The notes under the pieces are model-generated. The model was not told the DNA's origin. It worked only from the letters and a program-made list of their open reading frames with translations, and ran no database searches. A stretch of 64,000 nt of DNA from Candidatus Loosdrechtia aerotolerans. Its GTDB lineage: Bacteria; Planctomycetota; Brocadiia; Brocadiales; Brocadiaceae. This document shows positions 28,420 through 37,364 of the stretch, one piece after another. The position numbers and the translations under genes were made by a program. Within the stretch, counting starts at the first letter, position 1; each line of letters opens with the position of its first letter. The stretch spans positions 98,593-162,592 of the forward strand of contig SOER01000003.1 in assembly GCA_021646405.1 (NCBI GenBank), read 5' to 3'.

Positions 28420-29082
28420 ATGATAAGAACTGAAAATCTCGGGAAATACTATACCAGTCATTCACATCACGAAGTACATGCCGTACGGGATGTCACCATA
28501 ACAATCTCAAAAAACAGCTTCGTAATACTCAAAGGTCCATCCGGTTCGGGAAAGACCACCCTGCTGAATATTATTGGTACGCTCGACCGGCCAACTGAGG
28601 GCAGAGTACGCATGTGTGGTGAAGATATAACCTCCTTTTCAGATATTGCCCTCTCAAGATTACGACGTGAGAAGATCGGTTTTATCTTTCAGGATTTTCA
28701 TCTCATCCCCTATCTTGCCACTTGGGAAAATGTTTCTTATCCTCTTGTTCCGTTAGGAATCGATATCAGGAAACGTTTTGAAAGGGCAAAAACACTCCTG
28801 GAAAAGGTGGGACTTGGAGACAGATTGGATCACACACCGGAAGAGCTTAGCGGAGGACAACAGCAGCGGGTAGCTATTGCACGGGCACTCATAAATAATC
28901 CTGAGATTCTTATTGCTGATGAGCCTACATCAAATATCGATGAAGAAACCGGAGAACATATTGTAGAGATTCTGACAGAACAAAAATCTCACGGCGCAAC
29001 GATCCTTGTTGCTACCCATGATACCCGGTTTGAGCGTGTAGCAGACGTAATATTCAGACTGAAAGACGGGAAGCTTGAATAA
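28420..29082 (+). CDS. LolD/MacB-type ABC transporter ATP-binding protein
   Basis: 220 residues: Walker [11 protein letters not shown]-loop [18 protein letters not shown], signature [15 protein letters not shown], Walker [13 protein letters not shown] and the switch His in VATHDTRF. It belongs to the MacB/LolD/FtsE group. The frame is open back to 28213 inside the permease, but ATG 28420 starts the domain ([11 protein letters not shown]) and follows the permease stop by 2 bases. It powers the adjacent FtsX-type permease. Confidence 0.95.
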   Translation: MIRTENLGKYYTSHSHHEVHAVRDVTITISKNSFVILKGPSGSGKTTLLNIIGTLDRPTEGRVRMCGEDITSFSDIALSRLRREKIGFIFQDFHLIPYLATWENVSYPLVPLGIDIRKRFERAKTLLEKVGLGDRLDHTPEELSGGQQQRVAIARALINNPEILIADEPTSNIDEETGEHIVEILTEQKSHGATILVATHDTRFERVADVIFRLKDGKLE

Positions 29083-29115
29083 CTCATTTATGAAAGCATA
29101 AACAAAACCATCACC

Positions 29116-30141
29116 ATGATTATCAATATTTATACCCTGATCATGTTATTCGTTGCATGTGTTTCTCTCTTCCTCGGCGGATTTTTGCTGTATGCAACAA
29201 TACAATCCCTTGTGACTTTCAAAACGGCCATCCCCGCTAAAGCGATAAATACATTTGAACAAAAGGGATACTTGCTTTTCTTAATCGCATGCGTAGTGAT
29301 CGTCATCCGGATGCTTGCCTGGCCGTGGTTCTATTTCATGCTCCAGAGTTTCGTACCAGAAATCCCCGGGGCAATGTGTATGTTTGGCGTTACACAGATT
29401 CTCCCGTCTACAGTGATTTTTTTACAAATTATTAAGCCGGTTGCCTTTTTCGTCATGGGTGGATGGCTGCTGTGTTACGCTGTTGATAAATCTACCCCCA
29501 CCACACCACTGGCCAGGAGAAATCTTTACTTTCTGCTCATAGTTTGCAGCATACTTCTCATAGATAGTGCTGCAGATATCTCTTATGTGCTCCGTATGAA
29601 ACCATTAATGTCCGTTTCCTGCTGTGCCACCTTTTTTGATACTCCTTTACGGCCGTCGGCCATGATCCCGCAGGCTATTCTCGGCAGCAACTATCAGGAC
29701 ATTTTATTTATTCTCTATTATGCGGTAAACATCGTTCTTATTGCCCTGTTATTTACCTCCCTTTCAAAAAAGTGGCAGTCACTACCAGCGTCATCAAAGA
29801 AATATATCCTTTACGGCCAGGCTGCGTTAGGGATCGTGAATATTCCCATTGTAATCTTCGCATTTTTTGAGATCATTGCCCCAGGGCTCATGCAGCTCCC
29901 CTTTCATCACTGCATCTATTGTTTCATGGGGAATGGTACGGTACCTGATGCCCCTATTATGCTCGGAATGTTTGTCATCGGTACCTTTGCTATCGGTTGG
30001 ATGGGTATCCTTCGGCCCCTTTGTAAAAACAAAGAGGTACAACCGGTAACAGAACGGATGCTCGTAAAGGTTAATCATTTAGCTGTCTTTTGCCTGCTGG
30101 CTTCTCTTATTATGGTAACGGTACATTTTCTCTTTATTTAG
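29116..30141 (+). CDS. Polytopic membrane protein with paired Cys/His motifs, unknown function
   Basis: 341 residues with about eight or nine membrane segments. Unusual polar motifs lie in or near the membrane: C88 (PGAMCMFGVTQ), C169-C170 (SVSCCATFFD) and HHCIYC (264-269). Pairs of this kind suggest a metal or heme site or thiol chemistry at the membrane. I do not recognise a named family. It sits between the ABC ATPase (33 bases upstream) and the NosL-like gene (2 bases downstream), which fits a shared metal-handling or cofactor-maturation task. That role is inferred from context. Confidence 0.8.
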   Translation: MIINIYTLIMLFVACVSLFLGGFLLYATIQSLVTFKTAIPAKAINTFEQKGYLLFLIACVVIVIRMLAWPWFYFMLQSFVPEIPGAMCMFGVTQILPSTVIFLQIIKPVAFFVMGGWLLCYAVDKSTPTTPLARRNLYFLLIVCSILLIDSAADISYVLRMKPLMSVSCCATFFDTPLRPSAMIPQAILGSNYQDILFILYYAVNIVLIALLFTSLSKKWQSLPASSKKYILYGQAALGIVNIPIVIFAFFEIIAPGLMQLPFHHCIYCFMGNGTVPDAPIMLGMFVIGTFAIGWMGILRPLCKNKEVQPVTERMLVKVNHLAVFCLLASLIMVTVHFLFI

Positions 30142-30143
30142 AT

Positions 30144-30560
30144 ATGGCAAGAAAATTTTGGATCGGAATACTTATTACATTAACAATCGCGCTGGCGGGG
30201 GTATCTTACCAGAAACTCCTCAGGAATCCCCGGTGTGCGTATGACGGATCTCCCATCGCACCTATTTATGAGGTTGATATTATTCTCAAGGATACTTCAG
30301 TAAGGAAGTTTTGCTCTGTTTACTGTGCAACTCAGTGGTTCGAAAAAAACACCCTGTCAGTTGATCACGTTTTGGTTACTGATGAAATCAGGGGAAATAA
30401 GATCGATTCAAACATGGCATATTTTGTGGAAAGCGAGTTAATCACGAACGAAACCAATGACAATCGCATTCATGTCTTTCAACTGCGGCAAGACGCCCTT
30501 ACCCATGCAGAAAAATTCCATGGAAAGACAGTAGACGATCCTTTTTTCATTGATGAATGA
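30144..30560 (+). CDS. NosL-like membrane-anchored protein
   Basis: 138 residues. An N-terminal anchor (4-22) is followed by CAYDGSPIAP (C31), RKFCSVYCATQWF (C57, C61) and an end (VFQLRQDALTHAEKFHGKTV) that matches the closing part of NosL proteins. NosL is a copper chaperone lipoprotein of nitrous-oxide reductase maturation. Here the usual first CxxC is CxxD, and a membrane helix replaces the lipobox, so it is a divergent member whose metal is uncertain. ATG 30144 follows the previous stop by 2 bases. No nosZ is in the window. Confidence 0.75.
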   Translation: MARKFWIGILITLTIALAGVSYQKLLRNPRCAYDGSPIAPIYEVDIILKDTSVRKFCSVYCATQWFEKNTLSVDHVLVTDEIRGNKIDSNMAYFVESELITNETNDNRIHVFQLRQDALTHAEKFHGKTVDDPFFIDE

Positions 30561-30588
30561 TTATAAACTCCGAAATCATTATTATACG

Positions 30589-32154
30589 TTATACCACTTC
30601 CCGTTCCTTGAGTAATTTATACTCAATACTATCCACAAGGGCATGCCAGCTTGCATCGATCAGATTTTCTGATACCCCAACCGTATTCCAGATATTTTTT
30701 TCATCCTGCGATTCAATAATTACCCGCACCTTTGCCGCTGTTCCTTTCCGTGGATTAATTACCCGCACCTTATAATCCACAAGTTTCATGCCTTTTAATG
30801 AGGGATAAAACCTCTCGAGTCCCCTGCGCAGCGCGGAATCAAGTGCATTTACCGGGCCTTCTCCTTCACTTGCAGAAAGCTCCTGAACACCGTCGACCTT
30901 TATCTTTACCGTCGCTTCTGTTATCGGCAACCCATGATCCCTCTTTTCAACGATCACGCGAAACCCCTGTAAATCAAAAAACGGCCTGTACCGGCCAATC
31001 TTCTTTTTCACCAGTAACTCGAAAGAGGCCTCGGCAGATTCGAATTGGTACCCTTCATTCTCTAAATTCTGAACCTCTTCAAGAACAGACCGCATAAATT
31101 CACCATCATGGGTCAGATTAAACTTCTCTACCTTGGCAAGGATCGTAGAACTGCCCGAGAGTTCTGATATCAATATCTTTCTCTCATTTCCGACGGATTC
31201 AGGTGAAATATGTTCATAGGTACCTCTGTTTTTTTGAATAGCGTTAACGTGCAGTCCACCTTTATGGGCAAAAGCACTCGATCCTACAAAAGGCTGATTT
31301 GGCCGAAGCAGTAAATTTGCTATTTCATAAATATACCTGGATACCTCAGTAATTTTTTGCAGCTTACCCTCTCCCAGACACTGATACCCTTTTTTCAAAA
31401 CCAGGTTGGGAATAATAGTACAGAGGTCTCCATTTCCACACCGTTCGCCAAACCCGTTAATCGTTCCCTGGACCTGTTGCACCCCCTGGTCCACCGCTGC
31501 AAGGGTGTTTGCAACAGCAAGATCACCATCATTATGAACATGAATGCCTAACATACCATTTACTTTTTGCCTTACATCTCCAACGATTTCAGCTATTTCA
31601 GCAGGCAAGCTGCCACCATTCGTATCACATAACACAATAACATCTGCACCCGATGATTGTGCTATTTGGAGTACCTGTAAGGCATATTCCCGGTTTCTCT
31701 TGTATCCGTCAAAGAAATGTTCTGCATCAAAAAAGACCTCCCTGCCCCTCGATTTAAGATAAGAGAGTGTATCGGCAATCATTCTGAGATTCTCATCGAG
31801 TGAGACCTTGAGTACATCTGCTACCTGGAAGTCCCAACTCTTTCCCACGATAGTCACAGTGGGTGTATCTGCCTGAAGCAGTGCCTTTACATTTCTGTCA
31901 TCCTCAACGCGTTTATCCGGCCTCCGGGTGCTTCCAAAAGCAGCGATTTTCGCATGGTGCAATTTTAGCGATTTCACCTCTTTAAAATAGGACTCATCTT
32001 TGGGATTAGCCAGAGGGTAGCCACCCTCTATATAATCCACCCCCAAATCATCTAATTTTACCGTAATGGATAGTTTGTCCTGGAGTGAAAAGGATATCCC
32101 CTCAGACTGGCTGCCATCACGCAATGTAGTATCATAAATGAAGATTGTATTCAT
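30589..32154 (-). CDS. cimA: Citramalate synthase
   Basis: 521 residues of the DRE-TIM metallolyase family. Opening [18 protein letters not shown], metal-binding [45 protein letters not shown], and a C-terminal LeuA-dimer regulatory domain (about 385-515). [15 protein letters not shown] near residue 45 fits the CimA branch rather than 2-isopropylmalate or homocitrate synthase. It condenses pyruvate with acetyl-CoA to (R)-citramalate in the threonine-independent isoleucine route. ATG 32154 is preferred (GAGAG site, IYDTTLRDG); the longer frame adds 14 unlikely residues. Confidence 0.93.
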   Translation of the reverse strand: MNTIFIYDTTLRDGSQSEGISFSLQDKLSITVKLDDLGVDYIEGGYPLANPKDESYFKEVKSLKLHHAKIAAFGSTRRPDKRVEDDRNVKALLQADTPTVTIVGKSWDFQVADVLKVSLDENLRMIADTLSYLKSRGREVFFDAEHFFDGYKRNREYALQVLQIAQSSGADVIVLCDTNGGSLPAEIAEIVGDVRQKVNGMLGIHVHNDGDLAVANTLAAVDQGVQQVQGTINGFGERCGNGDLCTIIPNLVLKKGYQCLGEGKLQKITEVSRYIYEIANLLLRPNQPFVGSSAFAHKGGLHVNAIQKNRGTYEHISPESVGNERKILISELSGSSTILAKVEKFNLTHDGEFMRSVLEEVQNLENEGYQFESAEASFELLVKKKIGRYRPFFDLQGFRVIVEKRDHGLPITEATVKIKVDGVQELSASEGEGPVNALDSALRRGLERFYPSLKGMKLVDYKVRVINPRKGTAAKVRVIIESQDEKNIWNTVGVSENLIDASWHALVDSIEYKLLKEREVV

Positions 32155-32285
32155 AGTTCTCTCAAAATACCCCGGGTAATTTATATGCTTCCTCATAGGA
32201 AAAAGAATTTTTTAATGGTATCAACAGCCTGAACAGTTGTCAAGGCTAATCGGAACTTGCCCGGGATCCGGACAGACACTCATAT

Positions 32286-32600
32286 GCATGAACTTACCGC
32301 CTTCGGCGGGCTTTTACTCAACACACTCCATGGTATAGTTGTTACACCCCGGACATCCGGCTTTTGGCATATACCCTATGACAATACATGGTATTACTCT
32401 CTCGTGCAGGAATGAATCTCTTTCATCAAGGATGAGACCCTTCGCTCCACTCAGGATGACAGAACACAGGGGTGCCATCCTGAAATCCTTTATTCCACTC
32501 CGGATGATATGTCAGCAGGGAATTTGTCATTCTGAGCGAAGCGAAGAATCTCGTCTTTTCATGGTGTTAAGAGAGCATCTTATACTGAACACATGAAAAA
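32286..32600 (+). repeat. Long 'gaagcgaagaatctcg' family, copy at 32.3 kb
   Basis: Starts with a 'taccgccttcggcgggcttt' hairpin, then 'actcaacacactccatgg', 'gaatctctttcatcaagga', 'gaccctTCGCTCCACTCAGG' and 'gtcattctgagcgaagcgaa', ending 'catcttatactgaacaca'. It is collinear with 41.15-41.66 kb and 55.5-55.74 kb and reverse to 63.6-64.0 kb. Confidence 0.85.
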
Positions 32601-32611
32601 TTCCTATGCAA

Positions 32612-32803
32612 TGTACTTAACCCCGAAGGGGTGACATACTTGTAAATAAAAAATGAAAATAACAGCTAACCCGGAACGGTGGTGCCAAAACCTTGTAGTG
32701 AGCTTGTCGAACTAACAGCTTCATAATGTCACCCCTTCGGGGTTATTAGTCTGTGGTTTATTCTTTTGCTATAATCATTTCACCCCTTCGGGGTTAAGTA
32801 CAT
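32612..32803. repeat. MITE-like element, copy 2 (126-bp core 32619-32744)
   Basis: The outer arms ('atgtacttaaccccgaagg' at the left, its inverse ending 'ggggttaagtacat' at the right) are intact, and a core with its own inverted ends lies inside. The core is inverted relative to copy 1 at 26117-26242 while the segment 'cttttgctataatcat' is not. Confidence 0.85.
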
Positions 32804-32941
32804 GCATATGAGACAGACACCTGCCAGGCGGGATACTCTCTTATATTATATCGATATTGTATCCATAGTAAACTTTTGGTATAGTTAATCTGATAAAATC
32901 TTAAGCAAGATAAGACAGTACGAAAAGAATTGAGGGCAGAT

Positions 32942-33553
32942 ATGATACAAGGAATTATATTCGATATGGATGGTACACTTACGAAACCCAAGGCTGACTT
33001 TGCGGCTATTGAGCGGGAAATAGGTGCCAGGACCGGATTTATTATTGATTATGCAGAAAGGTCGAATCCCGAAGAGCGAAAGAGGGCACTGGATATCCTT
33101 GAGCGGTACGAGGCACAGGCAGCACAAGAATCAGAACTTAACGAAGGGGTGGAAGAAATTCTTGAGTTTATCTCAAAAAAACAGTTAAAAAAGGCAATTT
33201 TAACCCGCAATTCCCGCAAATCGGTAGAGACTGTTCTTCGTAAACACAGTTTATACTTTGAATTTATTGTCAGTCGCGACGATGCAAGGCCAAAACCCGC
33301 ACCTGACCCTATTTTCCTCCTCAGTAAAAAAATGAACATCCGCACAGATCATTTATTAATGGTTGGTGATTATAAACACGATATACTTTGCGGTAAATCT
33401 GCAGGCACAAAGACCGTCTTATTATGCTACAACGGATACAAGGAGACCGAGGTTATACCCGATTTTGAAATAAGCAACATCAAAGAAATTATCGGCATTA
33501 TCGAACATTTTGAGAAAATGGTACCGGAACTCCATGGAGGAAATAATGTATAA
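32942..33553 (+). CDS. HAD-superfamily phosphatase, phosphoglycolate-phosphatase-like
   Basis: 203 residues: motif I FDMDGTLT (nucleophile D8, acid D10), motif II AILTRNSR (Thr then Asn), a Lys in ARPKPAPDPIF, motif IV VGDYKHDI. A helical cap lies between motifs I and II. This is the Gph/PGMB-like class that hydrolyses small phosphate esters; the substrate cannot be told. ATG 32942 is chosen over TTG 32930 because GAGG lies 6 bases upstream. It overlaps the LolA-like gene by 8 bases, so the pair is an operon. Confidence 0.9.
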   Translation: MIQGIIFDMDGTLTKPKADFAAIEREIGARTGFIIDYAERSNPEERKRALDILERYEAQAAQESELNEGVEEILEFISKKQLKKAILTRNSRKSVETVLRKHSLYFEFIVSRDDARPKPAPDPIFLLSKKMNIRTDHLLMVGDYKHDILCGKSAGTKTVLLCYNGYKETEVIPDFEISNIKEIIGIIEHFEKMVPELHGGNNV

Positions 33554-34247
33554 AAACACATTCATCCTGTTTCTCTGTTTCGTAGTAAACGTCTCCCTTT
33601 TTCAAACACCCGTCTTTTCAAAAGGAACATCAGGCCAGAAGGACAGAGATGAAGTCCTCAATGAAATGGAAAAAGCCAATTCAAATTTTAAGACACTGAC
33701 AGCGGATATCACTTTCACCCGTACAATTAGCCTGCTTGAATCTACAGATACATCCAAAGGAACCTTACGTTACAAAAAACCAAAAATGTTATATTTAAAA
33801 TTTTACCCGCCCCGTAATGAAATAAACATCATTGATGGAAAATACCTATGGGTATACCGGCCGGATGAAAGACAGGTTGAAAAATACCATATTGGAGGCG
33901 GACAATCCGGAAAGGATGTAAATTTTCTTGCGTTTGGGTATGAAGAGTCAGTAATGGCCGCAAAAAAGAATTACAAGATTACCTTACTTGGCACAAGAAA
34001 AGAAGGGAAACAGCGGTTTTATATATTGGGTTTATCACCAAAAGATCCGGAATCCCAGTATTCAGATATCCGGTTATGGGTAGAAGAAGGATTCTGGCTG
34101 CCAGGCAAGATAGAACTTTATGAAAGCGGAGGCGAGGTAGTTAATATCATTGAATTTAATAACATCAAACTTAACAAAAGCATATCCAATAAGATTTTTC
34201 TCTTTGAAGCCCCGAGAGGCGTCGAAGTTATTGAGCCATTTAAATAA
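33546..34247 (+). CDS. LolA-like outer-membrane lipoprotein carrier/sorting protein
   Basis: 233 residues with a signal peptide (MYKNTFILFLCFVVNVSLF, cleaved near residue 26) and the half-barrel LolA/LolB fold pattern: VLNEMEKANSNFKTLTADITFTR, GTLRYKKPKMLYLKFYPP, IDGKYLWVYRPDERQVEKY, and a second half with LWVEEGFWLPGKIELYESGG. Such periplasmic proteins carry lipoproteins or lipids to the outer membrane. ATG 33546 follows GGAGG by 5 bases and lies inside the end of the HAD gene. Confidence 0.85.
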   Translation: MYKNTFILFLCFVVNVSLFQTPVFSKGTSGQKDRDEVLNEMEKANSNFKTLTADITFTRTISLLESTDTSKGTLRYKKPKMLYLKFYPPRNEINIIDGKYLWVYRPDERQVEKYHIGGGQSGKDVNFLAFGYEESVMAAKKNYKITLLGTRKEGKQRFYILGLSPKDPESQYSDIRLWVEEGFWLPGKIELYESGGEVVNIIEFNNIKLNKSISNKIFLFEAPRGVEVIEPFK

Positions 34248-34401
34248 AACTCATACGTTGTTCCAGGTTTTTTGGTTCTGGGTTCTGGGTTGGTTTACCT
34301 TTTTTTGATTGTGACATACCTTTAAACTAACATTCAGGGGATTTCCTATCGCGTTGTGGAAATTTCCTCATAGATTCGGTTTCAATTCTTATTAACTATA
34401 G

Positions 34402-34548
34402 CATCTAAGGAAAGCAGGAAATTCAGGAAAAAAGATTTTCTTTTCTACAAGGGTTTAAAAACAAGAAAATTTTGATAGGTAAAGGTAGAGTGCTCTGCAC
34501 ATATCCTACCAATTTCTCTCTTCCTGCTATTCCTGCTTTCCTTAGATG
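34402..34548. repeat. 147-base element with perfect 19-bp terminal inverted repeats
   Basis: CATCTAAGGAAAGCAGGAA (34402-34420) is exactly inverted at 34530-34548, with further degenerate pairing inside (TTCAGGA / TTCCTG). It lies in the 518-base leader region of the Wza-like gene and may be a miniature element or a long RNA hairpin. The rest of 34248-34765 shows no gene. Confidence 0.75.
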
Positions 34549-34765
34549 TTCTCCTCCTGAATATCAGATGGGACACCTGATCAACAATCCCCTCTCCTAG
34601 GCAAAAATTTCAAAATTTTGAAGATGCTTTTTCGACAATATTCCTCTCAGGATACCTTAAGTTAGACACCCGGAAAAAAGCAAAAAAGAGTTGATTATTT
34701 AAACCGATTAATGTTTAATATCGAAAATTTTTTCCCGTAATTGCCTTTTAAATCAAGGAGAGGAA

Positions 34766-37264
34766 ATGAAAAGCAGGATTTTTACCATTTCATTTTATAT
34801 TCTCATGGCAATGGTATGGATACACCATCCACTATTCGCTCAAACAACAACATCACAGTTACGCAACACCCTGCGAACATCAAATAATATAGAACAATCA
34901 ACAGTATCTCCTCGTTCTCCGATTGTTAATAGTTCAAATCCTTGTCAGTGCGGAACAAATGCCCAATCGTCAGCAATACTACAACAAGGTTTACCCGTTA
35001 TACAGGGATCTAATATCCCGCAAACCACTACAGGATTACCGGGGTCAGTACAGCCTGGATATCAGGATCCGGCTCTGCAGCAAAGTTTGTATGCACCGCA
35101 AGCCTCTGATGCTTATGCACAACCAGAACCACTCTCTCCGATAGAAATCTCATATCAGAACGTTCTTTCCTCTTTGCTCTTGACCACTGGTAAAAAGACC
35201 TCAATACAGGATATTACATCACTTTTAAACCCATCTACAGATACAGAAGATGAAGGAGATTTGTCTCAGGATATTACACATAGTGGATATACATCTACCG
35301 GTCTCTATCCGCCTTCCGGATTATATACGCCTCCACCTGTTGGACAATATACATCCACTGGTTTATACACACCTCCACCTGCCGGACAATATCCACCTAC
35401 AGATTTATACCCATCTCTCATTGAAAAGGAACCGCCTTTGATACTTTACCAGTTTGGGTATTCTCTTTTTAATCGTACGATCTCAACCTTTTCTCCCGTA
35501 GAAGATGTCCCTGTAAGTCCGGATTATATCTTAGGACCCGGGGATGAGTTGCGAATCACGATGTGGGGTGCCATAGAAAATACTTATGCCCAGACAGTGG
35601 ACCGTTACGGCCGCATATATCTCCCCACAATGGGCCCTGTAAGGGTTTGGGGTCTTACGTTTTCCCAGGCGGAAAAACTCATTTTAGCACATATCTCCCA
35701 GTATTATAAAGGTTTTCAATCAAGTATAACAATGGGATATCTCAGGACAATTAAGGTGTATATCGTAGGTGAGGTTAAACAACCGGGTGCGTATAACATT
35801 AGCGCTCTCTCAACGATAACAAATGCACTCTCTGCCGCCGGCGGACCCAGCAAAACGGGATCACTCAGGAAAATTGAATTAAAGAGAAATAATCGTACCG
35901 TTACATCGTTTGATTTCTACAATTTTCTCCTTTACGGGGATAAGAGCAAAGATTCTCATTTAGAGTCCGGGGATGTAATCTTTGTCCCTCCAATAGGCCC
36001 GGTAGCAGGAATAGCAGGTGAGATAAAGCGGCCTGGTATTTATGAACTCAGAACACCGACAAATATTAAAGATTTTATCGATATGGCCGGAGGACGAACA
36101 CCACAAAGTTATCTTAAACATGTACAGATAATACGAAACAAACCTAACGGCGCGCGGGAAATTATCGATCTGGATCTTACACGTACAGGTAAAAAAGAAA
36201 ATAGTATAAACGATGCAACCCTGAAGGATGGTGACCTGGTTCGAATAGTACCTTCAGATCCCCGTATCTATAACAATTATAGTCTTCACGGAACAGTGAA
36301 ACACCCTGGTATTTACGAAGTAAAGCCAGGAATGAAGATAAGTCAAATCCTGATACCGGAAGCACTCCCCCCGGAGGCTTGCCTGGATAAGGTAGAAGTC
36401 ATCCGGTTTCGGCAAGACCTGACTACAGAGGTTATTCATCTGAATCTAAAGAAGCTGTGGGAAGGCGATCATACCCATGATATAACCATCCAGCCTTTTG
36501 ACCGGATCACCGTGAGAAGTGAATTCAAAGCCCCGGAGACGGTAATCCTCTCGGGTGAGTTCATGCGCCCCGGAACTTATACCATCCGGCAGGGAGAGCG
36601 TTTAAGTTCTGTAATTAAGCGCGCCGGTGGTTTTACTGACAAGGCCTATCTGAAGGGAATTACCTTCACCCGTCAAACAGTAAGATTAAAAGAGACAGAG
36701 ATGCTGAACCAGTTCATGAAGCAGTATGAGGAGAGCCTTTTTGCGGAGGAACAGGCGATTCTCAGTTATTCTGAAGCGGATAAAGATCTGCGCCAACTTG
36801 AATTATCTGAAAGACGCCAGCAACTGAAAATAATCGCCTCAAGGGTTGTTTTAGGCCGGGTTGTTATCCATATCGATAGCATAGAGAAATTTGAAGGTAC
36901 ACAAGATGACGTAATTTTACAGGATGGAGACAGCTTAATAGTACCCCGCAAGCCATCTGATGTTATGGTCCTGGGAAGCGTACGAAACCCGACGTCTTTC
37001 ATTCACAGGGAAGGGGCAAATGTTCAATACTATATAAATCGCGGAGGTGGATTTTCGAAGTCAGCCGACGAAAAAGAGGTCTACCTGATTAAGGCTGATG
37101 GCTCTGCAGTTGTAGGGTTTATGAAGTTAAGAGACGTTGAACCCGGAGACGCAATTATTGTACCTCCAAAGGCTCAAATCCGAAACTGGACATGGGTAAA
37201 AGATGTTGCTACGATAGCAGGTCAAACAGCCCTTACTTTTGCTAGCCTGGCAATTATCCTATGA
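34766..37264 (+). CDS. Polysaccharide export protein, Wza-like with multiple SLBB domains
   Basis: 832 residues. Signal peptide 1-26 (ending HHPLFAQ), a Gln/Thr/Pro-rich region with tandem TGLYTPPPxGQY repeats (about 175-220), a Poly_export domain from about 250 (SPDYILGPGDELRITMWGA), then several SLBB domains (GEVKQPGAY, GEIKRPGIY, GTVKHPGIY, GEFMRPGTY, GSVRNPTSF) and a C-terminal hydrophobic helix. It should form the outer-membrane or periplasmic export channel for exopolysaccharide. It is about twice the length of E. coli Wza and lacks a lipobox. AAGGAGAGG precedes ATG 34766. First gene of an export run with Wzz- and Wzi-like genes. Confidence 0.93.
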   Translation: MKSRIFTISFYILMAMVWIHHPLFAQTTTSQLRNTLRTSNNIEQSTVSPRSPIVNSSNPCQCGTNAQSSAILQQGLPVIQGSNIPQTTTGLPGSVQPGYQDPALQQSLYAPQASDAYAQPEPLSPIEISYQNVLSSLLLTTGKKTSIQDITSLLNPSTDTEDEGDLSQDITHSGYTSTGLYPPSGLYTPPPVGQYTSTGLYTPPPAGQYPPTDLYPSLIEKEPPLILYQFGYSLFNRTISTFSPVEDVPVSPDYILGPGDELRITMWGAIENTYAQTVDRYGRIYLPTMGPVRVWGLTFSQAEKLILAHISQYYKGFQSSITMGYLRTIKVYIVGEVKQPGAYNISALSTITNALSAAGGPSKTGSLRKIELKRNNRTVTSFDFYNFLLYGDKSKDSHLESGDVIFVPPIGPVAGIAGEIKRPGIYELRTPTNIKDFIDMAGGRTPQSYLKHVQIIRNKPNGAREIIDLDLTRTGKKENSINDATLKDGDLVRIVPSDPRIYNNYSLHGTVKHPGIYEVKPGMKISQILIPEALPPEACLDKVEVIRFRQDLTTEVIHLNLKKLWEGDHTHDITIQPFDRITVRSEFKAPETVILSGEFMRPGTYTIRQGERLSSVIKRAGGFTDKAYLKGITFTRQTVRLKETEMLNQFMKQYEESLFAEEQAILSYSEADKDLRQLELSERRQQLKIIASRVVLGRVVIHIDSIEKFEGTQDDVILQDGDSLIVPRKPSDVMVLGSVRNPTSFIHREGANVQYYINRGGGFSKSADEKEVYLIKADGSAVVGFMKLRDVEPGDAIIVPPKAQIRNWTWVKDVATIAGQTALTFASLAIIL

Positions 37265-37364
37265 TTCTCTGTTCCCCGTATTATAAACTCATAAAACACT
37301 GAGATCATGGTCCCCTTTTACTGGCATGAAAGAAAAAGGGGGTCGCTCAGAGGAGATATTTTTT

